64,000 bases of DNA, from NCBI GenBank assembly GCA_963667515.2, contig CAXXXY010000006.1, positions 124,001 to 188,000 on the forward strand, read 5' to 3'. The position numbers and the translations under genes were made by a program. The stretch is from VYDC01 sp963667515 (GTDB taxonomy: Bacteria > Chloroflexota > Dehalococcoidia > UBA2979). The notes below the pieces were generated by a model. It was not told the DNA's origin, did not search any database, and worked only from the letters and a program-made list of their open reading frames with translations. Positions 16,530 to 26,680 of the stretch are shown in pieces; the stretch's first letter is position 1, and every line of letters starts with the position of its first letter.

Positions 16530-17417
16530 ATGCAGGACCTCAGGTACGCGCGAGCATCGAGCGTGGCGGACGCGGTGCGGCTGCTCGCGGACGGCGGGCC
16601 CACCGCGCGCATCCTCGCGGGCGGCACGGACGTCATCGTGCAGGCGCGGGAGCGCACCCGCGAGATCTCGCTCTTCGTCGACGTGAAGCACCTGCCGGAG
16701 ACGATGGCGCTGCGCTCGGCCAACGGCGCCGGCCTCGTCATCGGCGCGGCGACCCCCTGCTACCGCATCTACGGCGACGCGGACGTGGCGCGCGACTACC
16801 CCTCGATCGTCGACGCCGCCTCGCTCATCGGCGGCACCGCGATCCAGGGCCGCGCGAGCCTCGGCGGCAACCTCTGCAACTCCTCGCCCGCGGCGGACGG
16901 CGTGCCGCCGCTCATCGCGCTCGGCGCCACGGCCGTGATCACGGGGCCGGGCGGCGAGCGACGCGTTCCCGCCCGCGAGTTCGCGACGGGCCCCGGCCAG
17001 AACGTGCTGGGCGCAGGCGAGCTCGTCGTCTCGATCGAGGTGCCGGCGCCGACGCCCGGGAGCGGCGTGCGCTTCCTGCGCTTCATCCCACGCAACGAGA
17101 TGGACATCGCCGTGGTCAACGTCGCCTCGGCGCTGCGCTTCGAGGGCGACACGGTCGCCGAGGCGCGCGTGGTGGTGGGCGCGGCCGCGCCGACCGCGCT
17201 GCTGGTCGAGGAGGCGGCGCAGGCCCTCGTCGGGCAGCCGCTCACCGAGGAGACGATCGAGACGGCCGCGGCCGCGGCGCGCGCCGCCGTCCGCCCCATC
17301 GACGACATGCGCGGCTCCGTGAAGCAGCGGCGGCACCTGGCCGGCGTGCTCACGGGGCGCACCCTGCGGGACGCGGCGCGCCGCGCCCGCGGCGAGGAGG
17401 TCGCGAGCCACCCATGA
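16530..17417 (+). CDS. Molybdenum hydroxylase FAD-binding subunit (CoxM/CutM type)
   Basis: 295 residues. FAD-binding motifs ILAGGTDVIVQARE and ASLGGNLCNSSPAADG are in place, with a CO-dehydrogenase-flavoprotein-like C-terminal domain. It passes electrons from the iron-sulfur subunit to the acceptor. It is the first gene of a three-subunit operon; its TGA overlaps the ATG of the 2Fe-2S gene (ATGA). A TAGGCT box lies about 38 bases upstream of the ATG and GGAGAGGGGCGGGG precedes it. Confidence 0.9.
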   Translation: MQDLRYARASSVADAVRLLADGGPTARILAGGTDVIVQARERTREISLFVDVKHLPETMALRSANGAGLVIGAATPCYRIYGDADVARDYPSIVDAASLIGGTAIQGRASLGGNLCNSSPAADGVPPLIALGATAVITGPGGERRVPAREFATGPGQNVLGAGELVVSIEVPAPTPGSGVRFLRFIPRNEMDIAVVNVASALRFEGDTVAEARVVVGAAAPTALLVEEAAQALVGQPLTEETIETAAAAARAAVRPIDDMRGSVKQRRHLAGVLTGRTLRDAARRARGEEVASHP

Positions 17418-17899
17418 GCAGCCGCATCATCGTCACAGCCGAGATCAACGGCGAGCCCACCGAGTTCCTGGCCGACGAGCGCGACTCGCTGCTGGACGCC
17501 TTGCGCGAGCGCCTGGGCCTGATGGGCTCGAAGGAGGGCTGCAACAACGGCAACTGCGGCGCCTGCGCCGTGCTGCTGGACGGGCGGCTGGTGAACTCCT
17601 GCCTCGTGATGGCCGCCGAGACCGAGGGCGCGCGCGTGACCTCGGTGGAGGGGCTGGCGCAGCAGGACCGGCTGCTGCCTGTGCAGGAGGCGTTCCTGGA
17701 CCACGCCGCGCTGCAGTGCGGCATCTGCACGCCCGGGTTCCTCGTCGCCACGCAAGCGCTGCTCGCCGAGAATCCCGACCCCACGGAGGAGCAGGTCCGC
17801 TACTGGCTCGCGGGCAACCTCTGCCGCTGCACCGGCTACGATAAGATCATCGCCGCCGTGCTGGACGCCGCCGGGCGGGCCGCCACGCCCGCTGGCTAG
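17414..17899 (+). CDS. Molybdenum hydroxylase 2Fe-2S subunit (CoxS/CutS type)
   Basis: 161 residues with two [2Fe-2S] clusters. The plant-ferredoxin-type motif is CNNGNCGACAVLLDG with the later Cys in VNSC. The second, helical cluster domain has CGICTPGF and CRCTGY. It links the molybdenum subunit to the FAD subunit. It overlaps the previous gene by 4 bases and is followed 41 bases later by the large subunit. Length is typical. Confidence 0.95.
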   Translation: MSSRIIVTAEINGEPTEFLADERDSLLDALRERLGLMGSKEGCNNGNCGACAVLLDGRLVNSCLVMAAETEGARVTSVEGLAQQDRLLPVQEAFLDHAALQCGICTPGFLVATQALLAENPDPTEEQVRYWLAGNLCRCTGYDKIIAAVLDAAGRAATPAG

Positions 17900-17940
17900 C
17901 GGGAGCCGCGCCACCAGCGTTCGCACCGAAGGGACACCCC

Positions 17941-20229
17941 ATGGTCGCCCCCGCCAAGAGCCCCTACCGCGTGGTCGGCACCCGGCCGGTGCGGCCGGAC
18001 GGCACGGACAAGGTCACCGGTCGAGCGAACTACGGCTCCGACATTCGGCTGCCGGGGATGCTCTTCGGGCGCGTGCTGCGCAGCCCGCACGCGCACGCGC
18101 GCATCCTGCGCATCGACCCGTCGAAGGCGCTGGCGCTGCCCGGCGTGAAGGCGGTGATCACGCACACCGACTTCCCCGCGGCCGAGGACGCGGTCGCCGA
18201 CCTCGGTGAGACCTCCTCGAACCTCAAGTGGCTCGTGGACAACGTGCTCGCCTCCGACCGCGCGCTCTACCACGGCCACGCCGTCGCCGCGGTCGCGGCC
18301 ACCGACCCGCACGTCGCCGAGGACGCGCTCGCTCTGATCGAGGTCGAGTACGAGCCGCTCCCGCCGGTGCTCTCCGTGCACGAGGCGATGAACGAGGCCG
18401 CCCCGCGCATCCACCCCAACATGCACACCGTAGAGATGATGGCGCGCTTCACCCCGGGCCCGCGCAGCGAGCACGACATCCCCAACGTCGCGAGCCACCT
18501 GCGCATGGAGATCGGCGACCTCGACGCGGGCTTCGCCGACGCCGAGGTGGTCATCGAGCGCGAGTACGAGACCGGCACCTCGCACCAGGGCTACATCGAG
18601 CCGCACAACGGCACCGCGCTCTGGAACGAGCACGGCGAGCTCACGGTGTGGCTCTCGACGCAGGGCCCCTTCGCGATGCGCGACTCGCTCGCGCGGGTGC
18701 TGAAGCTCCCCGTCTCGAAGATCCGCGTCGTGCCGATGGAGATCGGCGGCGGCTTCGGCGGCAAGATCTCCGCCTACATGGAGCCGATGGCAGCGGTGCT
18801 CTCCAAGAAGACCGGTCGTCCGGTGAAGATGATCATGCAGCGCGACGAGGTGCTCTTCGGCACCGGCCCCACCTCCGCGACATACGTGCGCGTGAAGGTC
18901 GGCGCCAAGCGCGACGGCACGCTGACTGCCGCCGAGGCCTACCTCGCCTACGAGTCCGGCGCCTACCCCGGCTCACCCGTCGGCGCCGGCGGGATGTGCA
19001 TGTTCGCCCCGTACCGCGTGCCCAACCAGCGCGCCGACTGCTACGACGTGATCGTCAACAAGCCGAAGGTCTCCGCCTACCGCGCCCCGGGCGCGCCCGC
19101 CGCCGCCTTCGCGATGGAGTCCACCCTCGACGAGCTCGCCGAGCAGCTCGACATCGACCCGCTGGAGATGCGGGTGCGCAACGCCGCGGTGGACGGCACG
19201 CGCCGCATCGACGGCGTCGCCTTCGAGTCGATCGGCAACGAGGCGGTGATGACCGCCGCCAAGGAGAGCCCGCACTGGAACTCGGAGCTGCAGGGCGAGA
19301 ACCGCGGCCGCGGCATCGCGATGGGCTTCTGGACCAACGGCGGCCAGGAGTCCTCCGCCTACGCCACCGTGAACAGCGATGGCACCGTCAACCTCGTGAT
19401 CGGCTCGGTGGACATCGGCGGGCAGCGCGCCGCGCTCGCCATGCAGCTCGCCGAGACGCTCGGCATCGACTACGAGCAGGTGAAGCCGCTCGTCGTCGAC
19501 ACCGACTCGATCGGCTACACCTTCATCACCGGCGGCAGCCGCACCACCTTCGCCACGGGCTGGGCGGTGCACGAGGCCGGCCTCGAGATCCAGCGCCTGC
19601 TCGAGGATCGCGCGGCCCTCATCTGGGAGGCCGACCGCGAGCTCGTCCACTACGACGACGACGGCGTGATCCGCGGCCCCGATGAGCGCTCGCTCAGCTT
19701 CACGGAAATCGCGAAGCAGCTCCACCGCACCGGCGGCACCGTGCAGGGCAAGGCCGACGTGACGCCCGAGGGCGTGGGCCCCACCTTCGCCTGCCACATC
19801 GTCGACGTGGAGGTCGACCCCGAGACCGCCAAGGTGCAGGTGCTGCGCTACACGGCGATCCAGGACGTCGGCACCGCGGTCCACCCAGCCTACGTGGAGG
19901 GCCAGATCCAGGGCGGCGCCGTGCAGGGCGTGGGCATGGCGCTGTCGGAGGAGTACGTCTACGACTCCGAGGGCCGCATGCGCAACGCGAGCCTGCTCGA
20001 CTACCGCATGCCGACCACGCTCGATGTCCCGGCGATCGAGACGATCCTCGTCGAGGAGCCGAACCCCGGCCACCCCTACGGCGTGCGCGGCGTCGGCGAG
20101 GTGCCGATCGTGCCGCCTCTGGGCGCGATCGCGAGCGCGATCTACCAGGCGACCGGCGTGCGCCCACGCACGCTGCCCGCCTCGCCCCGCGTGCTGCTCG
20201 AGGAGCTGCTGCCCGACGACGAGGGCTAG
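17941..20229 (+). CDS. Molybdopterin-binding large subunit, xanthine dehydrogenase/aldehyde oxidase family
   Basis: 762 residues. It binds molybdopterin cytosine dinucleotide and hydroxylates the substrate. Motifs: IGGGFGGKISAYMEP for cofactor binding, AYRAPGAPAAAFAMES in the active-site loop and GVRGVGEVPIVPP with the catalytic Glu. The AYRAPG loop excludes form I CO dehydrogenase (AYRCSFR) and differs from form II (AYRGAGR), so the substrate is more likely an aldehyde, purine or N-heterocycle. It is the third gene of the operon. The stop lies in GCTAGC. Confidence 0.9.
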   Translation: MVAPAKSPYRVVGTRPVRPDGTDKVTGRANYGSDIRLPGMLFGRVLRSPHAHARILRIDPSKALALPGVKAVITHTDFPAAEDAVADLGETSSNLKWLVDNVLASDRALYHGHAVAAVAATDPHVAEDALALIEVEYEPLPPVLSVHEAMNEAAPRIHPNMHTVEMMARFTPGPRSEHDIPNVASHLRMEIGDLDAGFADAEVVIEREYETGTSHQGYIEPHNGTALWNEHGELTVWLSTQGPFAMRDSLARVLKLPVSKIRVVPMEIGGGFGGKISAYMEPMAAVLSKKTGRPVKMIMQRDEVLFGTGPTSATYVRVKVGAKRDGTLTAAEAYLAYESGAYPGSPVGAGGMCMFAPYRVPNQRADCYDVIVNKPKVSAYRAPGAPAAAFAMESTLDELAEQLDIDPLEMRVRNAAVDGTRRIDGVAFESIGNEAVMTAAKESPHWNSELQGENRGRGIAMGFWTNGGQESSAYATVNSDGTVNLVIGSVDIGGQRAALAMQLAETLGIDYEQVKPLVVDTDSIGYTFITGGSRTTFATGWAVHEAGLEIQRLLEDRAALIWEADRELVHYDDDGVIRGPDERSLSFTEIAKQLHRTGGTVQGKADVTPEGVGPTFACHIVDVEVDPETAKVQVLRYTAIQDVGTAVHPAYVEGQIQGGAVQGVGMALSEEYVYDSEGRMRNASLLDYRMPTTLDVPAIETILVEEPNPGHPYGVRGVGEVPIVPPLGAIASAIYQATGVRPRTLPASPRVLLEELLPDDEG

Positions 20230-20277
20230 CGCGCCGGGCCCCCACGCCGGCTCTCCCCCGAGACGCGAGGGGCAGCG

Positions 20278-20559
20278 ATGGCCACCGTCTTCATCCCCGC
20301 GCTCATGCGCGATCTCTGCGGCGGCCGCCACTCCGTGGAGGTCGAGGGCGCGACCCTGCGTCAGGTGCTCTCCAACCTCGAGCCGGAGTGCCCCGGCCTC
20401 TACGCCCTCGTCGTCGAGGACGGCATGGTGCGCCTCGGCATCCAGCTCGCCGTGAACGGCGTGACCTCGTCCTCGGGCCTCCTGCGCGCCGTCCCCGAGG
20501 ACGCCGAGGTCCAGATCCTCCCCGCCATGTCCGGCGGGCAGCGTTCCGCTGCACCCTAG
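20278..20559 (+). CDS. MoaD/ThiS-family sulfur-carrier-like protein with extended C terminus
   Basis: 93 residues with a beta-grasp pattern (VFIPALMRDLCGG, LRQVLSNLEPECPGL, VNGV, PEDAEVQILPAMSGG). MoaD/ThiS carriers end in Gly-Gly, which is adenylated and thiocarboxylated. Here the Gly-Gly is followed by QRSAAP and TAG. These last codons are the first unit of the hairpin repeat that begins at 20541. The extension would block activation unless trimmed. It is 48 bases behind the large subunit and could assist molybdopterin synthesis for it. Confidence 0.75.
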   Translation: MATVFIPALMRDLCGGRHSVEVEGATLRQVLSNLEPECPGLYALVVEDGMVRLGIQLAVNGVTSSSGLLRAVPEDAEVQILPAMSGGQRSAAP

Positions 20560-20892
20560 CGCCAGCGTTCCGCTGGACTCGAGGGGCTGCCGCCGCCACT
20601 GAGGGGGCGCAGTATTCGGGCGTGGCGACGGCGGCGTCGAGGGCTCGCACGCGAGGGCGAGCGTTCCGCTGCACCCTAGCGCCAGCGTTCAACTCGAGGG
20701 GCTGCCGCCGCCACTGACGAAGCGCTGCATTCGGGCGCAGCGACGGCGGCGTCGAGGGCTCGCACGCGAGGGCGAGCGTTCCGCTGCACCCTAGCGCCAG
20801 CGGTCCGCTCGACTCTAGCGGCTGCCGCCGCCACCGAGGGGGCGCGGCGATGAGGCGTGGCGCCGGGGGCGTCGAGGGCTCGCGTGCGAGGG
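20541..20892. repeat. Three tandem 115-120 bp repeats containing GCGTTCCGC hairpins
   Basis: Units at 20541-20660, 20661-20775 and 20776-20892. Each begins GCGTTCCGCTGCACCCTAGC, has a CTCGAGGGGCTGCCGCC-like block (CTCTAGCGGCTGCCGCC in unit 3) and ends in a block with GGCGTCGAGGGCTCGC. The first unit overlaps the end of the MoaD-like gene. Related single elements lie at 25.6, 26.7, 30.6, 46.6 and 51.8 kb. This repeat fills most of the 479-bp space between the convergent molybdenum and glycine-cleavage operons; I see no gene in it. Confidence 0.85.
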
Positions 20893-20964
20893 TGCAGCTC
20901 GAACCGGGCAGACTGCCGCGTCGCCCAACAAGACGCTCCCCTCCGAGATCCGAGAAGAGCGGGG

Positions 20965-20985
20965 CGCGGGGGCTGCGCCCCCGCG
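20965..20985. terminator. Strong hairpin between convergent operons
   Basis: CGCGGGGGC, loop TGC, GCCCCCGCG: a 9-bp perfect stem with a 3-base loop, between the end of the molybdenum hydroxylase operon (+) and of the glycine cleavage operon (-). There is no T-run, so its action as a terminator is inferred from position and stem strength only. Confidence 0.5.
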
Positions 20986-21038
20986 GGTGGGCGGGTGGGC
21001 TCCCCTCCGAAGGAACACAGCCGCGGCGCAGCCGCGTC

Positions 21039-22511
21039 CTACTCCGCGGCGGGCGCCCAGCGCAGGTCCGGCCGCCGCGCCGCCGTCGCCTCGTCGAGGC
21101 GGCCGATCGGCGCCTCGCTCGGCGCGGAGCGCACCAGCTCCGGGTCGCGCGCCGCCTCCTCCGCGATGGCGAGCATCGCCGCCGCGAACGCCTCCACCGC
21201 CTCGCGTGGCTCTGTCTCCGTCGGCTCGATCATCAGCGCCTCCTCCACGATCAGCGGGAAGTAGACCGTGGGCGGGTGGAAGCCGTGATCGATCAGCCGC
21301 TTCGCGATGTCGTAGGTGCGCACGCCGTGCTCGCGACGCTGCCGCGTCCCCGCGAACACCACCTCGTGCATCACTCGCCCGCGGTCGAACGGCAGGTCGT
21401 ACGCCTCCGCCAGCAGCGCGCGCAGGTAGTTCGCGTTGAGCACGGCGTGCTCGGAGGCCGCGCGCAACCCGTCGAGGCCCATCGCGCGCAGGTAGGCGTA
21501 GGCGCGGATCAGCACGCCGTAGGAGCCGTGGAACTGCTGGAGTCGCCCGATCGAGCGCTCGGGCCGCGCCAGCTCCAGCCCCGCCTCCCCCTCGACCACG
21601 ACGGGCGCCGGGAGGTACGGCTGAAGCTCGGCCGAGCACAGCACGGGGCCGGCGCCCGGCCCGCCGCCCCCGTGGGGCGTCGAGAAGCTCTTGTGCAGGT
21701 TGAGGTGCGCTACGTCGAAGCCGAGATCGCCGAAGCGCGCGCGGCCGACCACGGCGTTGAGGTTCGCGCCGTCGCCGTAGAGGTAGGCACCGGCCTCGTG
21801 CACCAGGCCCGCCACCTCCTCGATGCCGCGCTCCCAGAGGCCGAGGGTGTTGGGCATCGTCACCATCGCGGCGGCGACACTCTCGTCCAGCTCGCGCTCG
21901 AGGGCCGCGCGCTCCATAGATCCGTCGGCGCCCGTCGGGATCTGCGTCACCGCGAAGCCCGCCATCGCGGCGGTGGCCGGGTTGGTGCCGTGCGCGCTGT
22001 CCGGCACGAGGATGCGGCGACGACCCTCGAGCTCACCGCGATCCGCGAGCGCGCGCTTCACCATCAGCACGCCCGCGAGCTCGCCCTGCGCGCCCGCGGC
22101 CGGCGCCAGGCTCGCCGCCGCGAAGCCCGTCAGCGAGCAGAGCGCGCGCTGCAGCTCGAAGCCGATGCGCAGCGTCCCCTGCACGTGCGCGGCCGCCTCG
22201 GCCGGGTGCGCGTCGGCGAGGCCAGGCAGCGCCGCGACCAGGTCGTTGACCTTGGGGTTGTACTTCATCGTGCAGGAGCCCAGCGGGTAGGGGCCCGAGT
22301 CGATGCCGTAGTTCCGCCGCGACAACGCCGTGTAGTAGCGCACGAGCTCCCCCTGCGAGAGCTCGGGCAGCCGCACGCGCTCACGGAGGAGCGGCGCGGG
22401 CGGGAGCGGCGCGCGCTCGCCCTCCCAGCGCGGCACGGCGACGGCGCGCCGGCCCGGCGCGCCGCGGTCGAAGGCGAGGCGTGCGCCGGGGTCGCGCTCG
22501 CCGGCGCTCAC
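21039..22511 (-). CDS. gcvPB: Glycine dehydrogenase (decarboxylating) subunit 2
   Basis: 490 residues; the PLP-binding half of the split P-protein of the glycine cleavage system, which decarboxylates glycine and loads aminomethyl onto GcvH. The PLP Lys is in LNLHKSFSTPHGGGGPG. Other family features: YPLGSCTMKYNPK and DSAHGTNPATAAM. The start GTG at 22511 overlaps the gcvPA stop (GTGA). It is the last gene of gcvT-gcvH-gcvPA-gcvPB. The stop is TAG. Confidence 0.95.
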   Translation of the reverse strand: MSAGERDPGARLAFDRGAPGRRAVAVPRWEGERAPLPPAPLLRERVRLPELSQGELVRYYTALSRRNYGIDSGPYPLGSCTMKYNPKVNDLVAALPGLADAHPAEAAAHVQGTLRIGFELQRALCSLTGFAAASLAPAAGAQGELAGVLMVKRALADRGELEGRRRILVPDSAHGTNPATAAMAGFAVTQIPTGADGSMERAALERELDESVAAAMVTMPNTLGLWERGIEEVAGLVHEAGAYLYGDGANLNAVVGRARFGDLGFDVAHLNLHKSFSTPHGGGGPGAGPVLCSAELQPYLPAPVVVEGEAGLELARPERSIGRLQQFHGSYGVLIRAYAYLRAMGLDGLRAASEHAVLNANYLRALLAEAYDLPFDRGRVMHEVVFAGTRQRREHGVRTYDIAKRLIDHGFHPPTVYFPLIVEEALMIEPTETEPREAVEAFAAAMLAIAEEAARDPELVRSAPSEAPIGRLDEATAARRPDLRWAPAAE

Positions 22512-23950
22512 CCGGCCCGCCCGCCTGCGGTGGCGTCGTGGCCGATCGCCGCCAACGCCTCGACCAGCGCGTCGACGTCGGCGGGCGGCGTCGCCTCCGT
22601 CACGCACACGAGCACGGCGTCCCGCAGCTCCGGCTCGGCACGCGCCGAGAGGTCGAGGCCGCCCGTGATGCCCCGCTCGTCGAGCCGCGCGAGCAGCTCC
22701 GCGGGGGGCAGCGGGCCGCGCAGCAGGAACTCCTGGAACCACCAGGCGCCGTGCCCCTCGGCGGTGTAGCCCGGCAGCCGAGCGATGCGCGCCGCCGCGT
22801 CGTGCGCGCGCTGGTAGCAGAGCTCGGCGGCCTCGCGCAGGCCGCGCGGCCCCAGCGCCTCGAGCGCGATCGTGAAGCCGAGCGACAGCAGCTGCTGCCC
22901 CGTCGAGAAGTTGGAGGTGGCGCGCTCGCGGCGGATGAACTGCTCGCGCGCCTGCAGCGTCAGCACGTAGCCGGTGCGCGGCTCCTCCTCGCTCCCGTCG
23001 GCGGCGCGCGGGCCGTGCAGCTCGCGCGTGCGGCCGACGATGCGGCCGGGGAGCTGCCGCAGATGCTCGCGGCGGGCGGCGAAGAGCCCGAGCGACGGGC
23101 CGCCGAAGGCGACGGGCCCCGCGAGGTCGCGCCCCTCGCCCGTCACGACGTCGACGCCGGCGTCTCCGGGTGCGCGCAGCAGCCCCAGCGCCAGCGGGTC
23201 GCAGGCGGCGATGCAGAGCGCGTCGACCGCGTGCGCGGCCTCAGAGGCCGCCTCCAGATCGACGATGCCGCCGAGGAAGTCCGGCTGCTGCACAATGACG
23301 CACGCGTGCTCGCCACTCAGCGCCGCTCGCAGATCCCCACCCCCGGCGCCGAAACCAGCCTCTGCCCTCATCGAAAAAACCTCGAGATCGGCGGCGAGCG
23401 CGTAGGTGCGCAGCACCTCGAGCGTGCCTGGGTGGATCGGCTCGAGCACAGCGAGGGAGCGGCGGCCGGTGACGCGGGCGGCCAGCAGCGCCGCCTCGGC
23501 CGTGGCGCTGCCGACGTCGTAGAGGCCGGTGTTCGCCACATCCATGCCCGTCAGCTCACAGACCACGGACTGGAACTCGAAGGCCGCTTGCAGCGTGCCC
23601 TGGCTGATCTCCGGCTGGTAAGGCGTGTAAGCCGTGACGAACTCGCCGCGCTGGAGGAGGCTCGGCACGACGGCGGGCACCGCGCGGCGGTAGGCGCCCG
23701 CGCCGAGGAACGTGGGGCGCGCCGAGGCGGCGGCGTTCTCGGCCGCGCGCGCGCGCAGCACCTCGACGAGGTCCCACTCGGCGAGCGCGGGCGGCAGCTC
23801 GATCGGCGGGTCGCGGAAGCGCTCGGGGATCTCGTCGAAGAGCTCCGCCGTCGAGGCGAGGCCGAGGCGCGCCAGCATGATGCGGCGATCCTCGTCGGTG
23901 TGCGGGATGTAGGGGTGGGGCGCTCCCGCTTGCGCCTCGCTAGCCGCCAC
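22508..23950 (-). CDS. gcvPA: Glycine dehydrogenase (decarboxylating) subunit 1
   Basis: 480 residues; non-PLP half of the split P-protein, forming the alpha2-beta2 enzyme with GcvPB. Family segments: HPYIPHTDEDRRIML at the N terminus, TAYTPYQPEISQGTLQ and CELTGMDVANTGLYD. The GTG start at 23950 lies inside the end of gcvH (11-base overlap), and its TGA overlaps the gcvPB start by 4 bases. A run of six T inside the gene (around 23376) is unusual for such GC-rich DNA. Confidence 0.95.
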   Translation of the reverse strand: MAASEAQAGAPHPYIPHTDEDRRIMLARLGLASTAELFDEIPERFRDPPIELPPALAEWDLVEVLRARAAENAAASARPTFLGAGAYRRAVPAVVPSLLQRGEFVTAYTPYQPEISQGTLQAAFEFQSVVCELTGMDVANTGLYDVGSATAEAALLAARVTGRRSLAVLEPIHPGTLEVLRTYALAADLEVFSMRAEAGFGAGGGDLRAALSGEHACVIVQQPDFLGGIVDLEAASEAAHAVDALCIAACDPLALGLLRAPGDAGVDVVTGEGRDLAGPVAFGGPSLGLFAARREHLRQLPGRIVGRTRELHGPRAADGSEEEPRTGYVLTLQAREQFIRRERATSNFSTGQQLLSLGFTIALEALGPRGLREAAELCYQRAHDAAARIARLPGYTAEGHGAWWFQEFLLRGPLPPAELLARLDERGITGGLDLSARAEPELRDAVLVCVTEATPPADVDALVEALAAIGHDATAGGRAG

Positions 23951-24335
23951 GCTGCTCCTGCTCGACGAGCTCGCGGTAGGCCGCGGGAGCCAGCAGCGCG
24001 TCGAGCTCGGCGGGGTCCTCGACGCGCACGCGCAGCATCCACGCCCGCTCGTACGGCGAGGCGTTCACCAGCTCGGGGGCGTCGAGCAGCTGCTCGTTGC
24101 GCTCGATCACCTCGCCGGAGACGGGGGCGTAGAGGTCGGAGACGGTCTTCACGGACTCGACGACGCCGAAGGCGGCGCCCGCCTCGACGCGGCTGCCGGG
24201 CTCGGGCAGCTCGACGTAGACGATGTCGCCGAGCTGATCCTGCGCGTAGTCGGTGATGCCGAGCGTGCCGCGATCGTCCTCGACGCGCAGCCACTCGTGC
24301 TCGGCGCTGTAGAGCAGGCCGTCCGGGGCCTCCAT
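23940..24335 (-). CDS. gcvH: Glycine cleavage system H protein
   Basis: 131 residues; lipoyl carrier that shuttles the aminomethyl group from P to T protein. The lipoylated Lys63 is in VVESVKTVSDLYAPVSGEV, in the normal position. It is a substrate of the LipB/LipA pair at 4.5-6.2 kb. It lies between gcvT and gcvPA and overlaps the latter by 11 bases. Length is typical. Confidence 0.96.
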   Translation of the reverse strand: MEAPDGLLYSAEHEWLRVEDDRGTLGITDYAQDQLGDIVYVELPEPGSRVEAGAAFGVVESVKTVSDLYAPVSGEVIERNEQLLDAPELVNASPYERAWMLRVRVEDPAELDALLAPAAYRELVEQEQRGG

Positions 24336-24359
24336 CGCGTCGCTCCCCTCGCGCGGCGT

Positions 24360-25466
<1,107 letters not shown>

Positions 25467-25570
25467 CGCGTCACGCCATCAGCCGCGTCGCGACGCCAGC
25501 CGCGCACCGCACGCTCTCCCTCGCAGGCGCTCCACCCGAGCAGCTGGCCTCGATCGCCCCTCCCGCAGGC

Positions 25571-25602
25571 GCGGCAGCCCCTAGGGTCGAGCGGAACGCT
25601 CG
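25571..25602 (-). repeat. GCGTTCCGC hairpin repeat, single unit
   Basis: Read on the minus strand, CGAGCGTTCCGCTCG (6-bp stem, TTC loop), then ACCCTAGGGGCTGCCGC. It begins at the base after the TAA stop of the amidohydrolase gene. Here the stem reads CGAG/CTCG rather than GCAG/CTGC, a compensated change. It may double as a 3'-end structure. Confidence 0.75.
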
Positions 25603-26574
25603 TTAGTCGGGGAAGTCGATGTTCGACATGCACTCCATCGCGGCGCCGTGGCAGAGCCCGTCGCGCTCCTCTTCCGTGAAGGTCACGCCGAACTGGGCGC
25701 CCCACTCGGGGAGATTCTTCGCGATGTGCGTCCAGACCTCGGTCTGGGTGCGCGCCTTGGAGCCGACGCCGGCCTGCGGCAGGTCCGTGCCCCAGACCAC
25801 GCGCTTCGCGCCCACCGAGTCGATGAAGACGCGCAGCACCCTGGCGAGCTCGGGCTGGTTCTCCTCCTTGAGGGCGCCGAGGGCCTGCCAGTCGCAGATG
25901 TCGAGCCAGACGTTGCGCTTGCCGCGTCCGGACATGAGGCCGCGCCAGTAGGCCCCGGTCTCCCACGGGAACTGCAGGTTGGAGTGACCCATCATGATCC
26001 GCAGGTCGGGGTAGCGCCGAGCGACGAGCTCCACCCACTCCGGCCACGCCCAGATGTTGCCGCCCGTGTGGATCAGCACCGGCACGTCCAGCTCGATCGC
26101 CTTCTCGTACATCGGGAAGCAGCGCTCGTCGTTGGCCTGGTAGCCGTTGGGCGGGTAGACCTTGAGGCCGACCGCGCCGTGGTTCTTCACCATGTCGTCG
26201 AAGATCGAGACCGCGCGCGGACGGCGCGGGTCGACGCCCGCGAACCACCAGAGCTTGCCCGGGTAGCGGGCGGCCGCCTCCGCGGTCTTGCGGTGAAACT
26301 CCTCCACGTCCATCTGGTTGTCCTCGGTGGGGCCGTACGACAGGCCCCAGTCGAGCGCGAGGATGATGGAGTGGTCGATGCCGTAGTGCTCCATCTCGGC
26401 GATGGCGCCCGATCCGGACTCCTCCATCGTCGGCGACTGCTTGATGCGGTCGAGCACCTGCTCCTTGGTGCGGCTGGTCCGACGCGCGAGGTCGGCGGCG
26501 TTGTTGCCGAGGTGGCTCGGCGGGAACCAGTCGAAGCCCCACAGGTGTCGGTGCACGTCGATCAGCTTGACCAT
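25603..26574 (-). CDS. Amidohydrolase family protein (amidohydrolase_2, PF04909-type), copy A
   Basis: 323 residues with a TIM-barrel metal hydrolase pattern: N-terminal DVHRHLW (HxH metal ligands), IHTGGNIWAWPEWVE, IMMGHSNLQFPWETG with the strand-6 His, and VWGTDLPQAG with the metal-binding Asp. The family includes decarboxylases of aromatic acids and hydrolases. It is a paralogue of the next gene upstream. The ATG at 26574 has GGGGGAG 8 bases before it. The stop is TAA, followed at once by a hairpin repeat. The substrate is unknown. Confidence 0.85.
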   Translation of the reverse strand: MVKLIDVHRHLWGFDWFPPSHLGNNAADLARRTSRTKEQVLDRIKQSPTMEESGSGAIAEMEHYGIDHSIILALDWGLSYGPTEDNQMDVEEFHRKTAEAAARYPGKLWWFAGVDPRRPRAVSIFDDMVKNHGAVGLKVYPPNGYQANDERCFPMYEKAIELDVPVLIHTGGNIWAWPEWVELVARRYPDLRIMMGHSNLQFPWETGAYWRGLMSGRGKRNVWLDICDWQALGALKEENQPELARVLRVFIDSVGAKRVVWGTDLPQAGVGSKARTQTEVWTHIAKNLPEWGAQFGVTFTEEERDGLCHGAAMECMSNIDFPD

Positions 26575-26680
26575 CGAGTTCGCTCCCCCCGCCGTGATCT
26601 CTTCGTATGTCGAGGCCGCCCGCATGCCGCGCAGCCTCGGCGGCCGAATCCTAGGTGCGCCCACCTCCCCCTGTCCACCG

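Noticed and set aside
17941..20229. Large subunit read as carbon monoxide dehydrogenase CoxL
   Set aside because: The active-site loop is AYRAPG, not AYRCSFR or AYRGAGR, so a general molybdenum hydroxylase call is safer.
20541..20892. Tandem repeats as a CRISPR array
   Set aside because: Units are 115-120 bp long and joined directly, without short unique spacers; no cas genes nearby.
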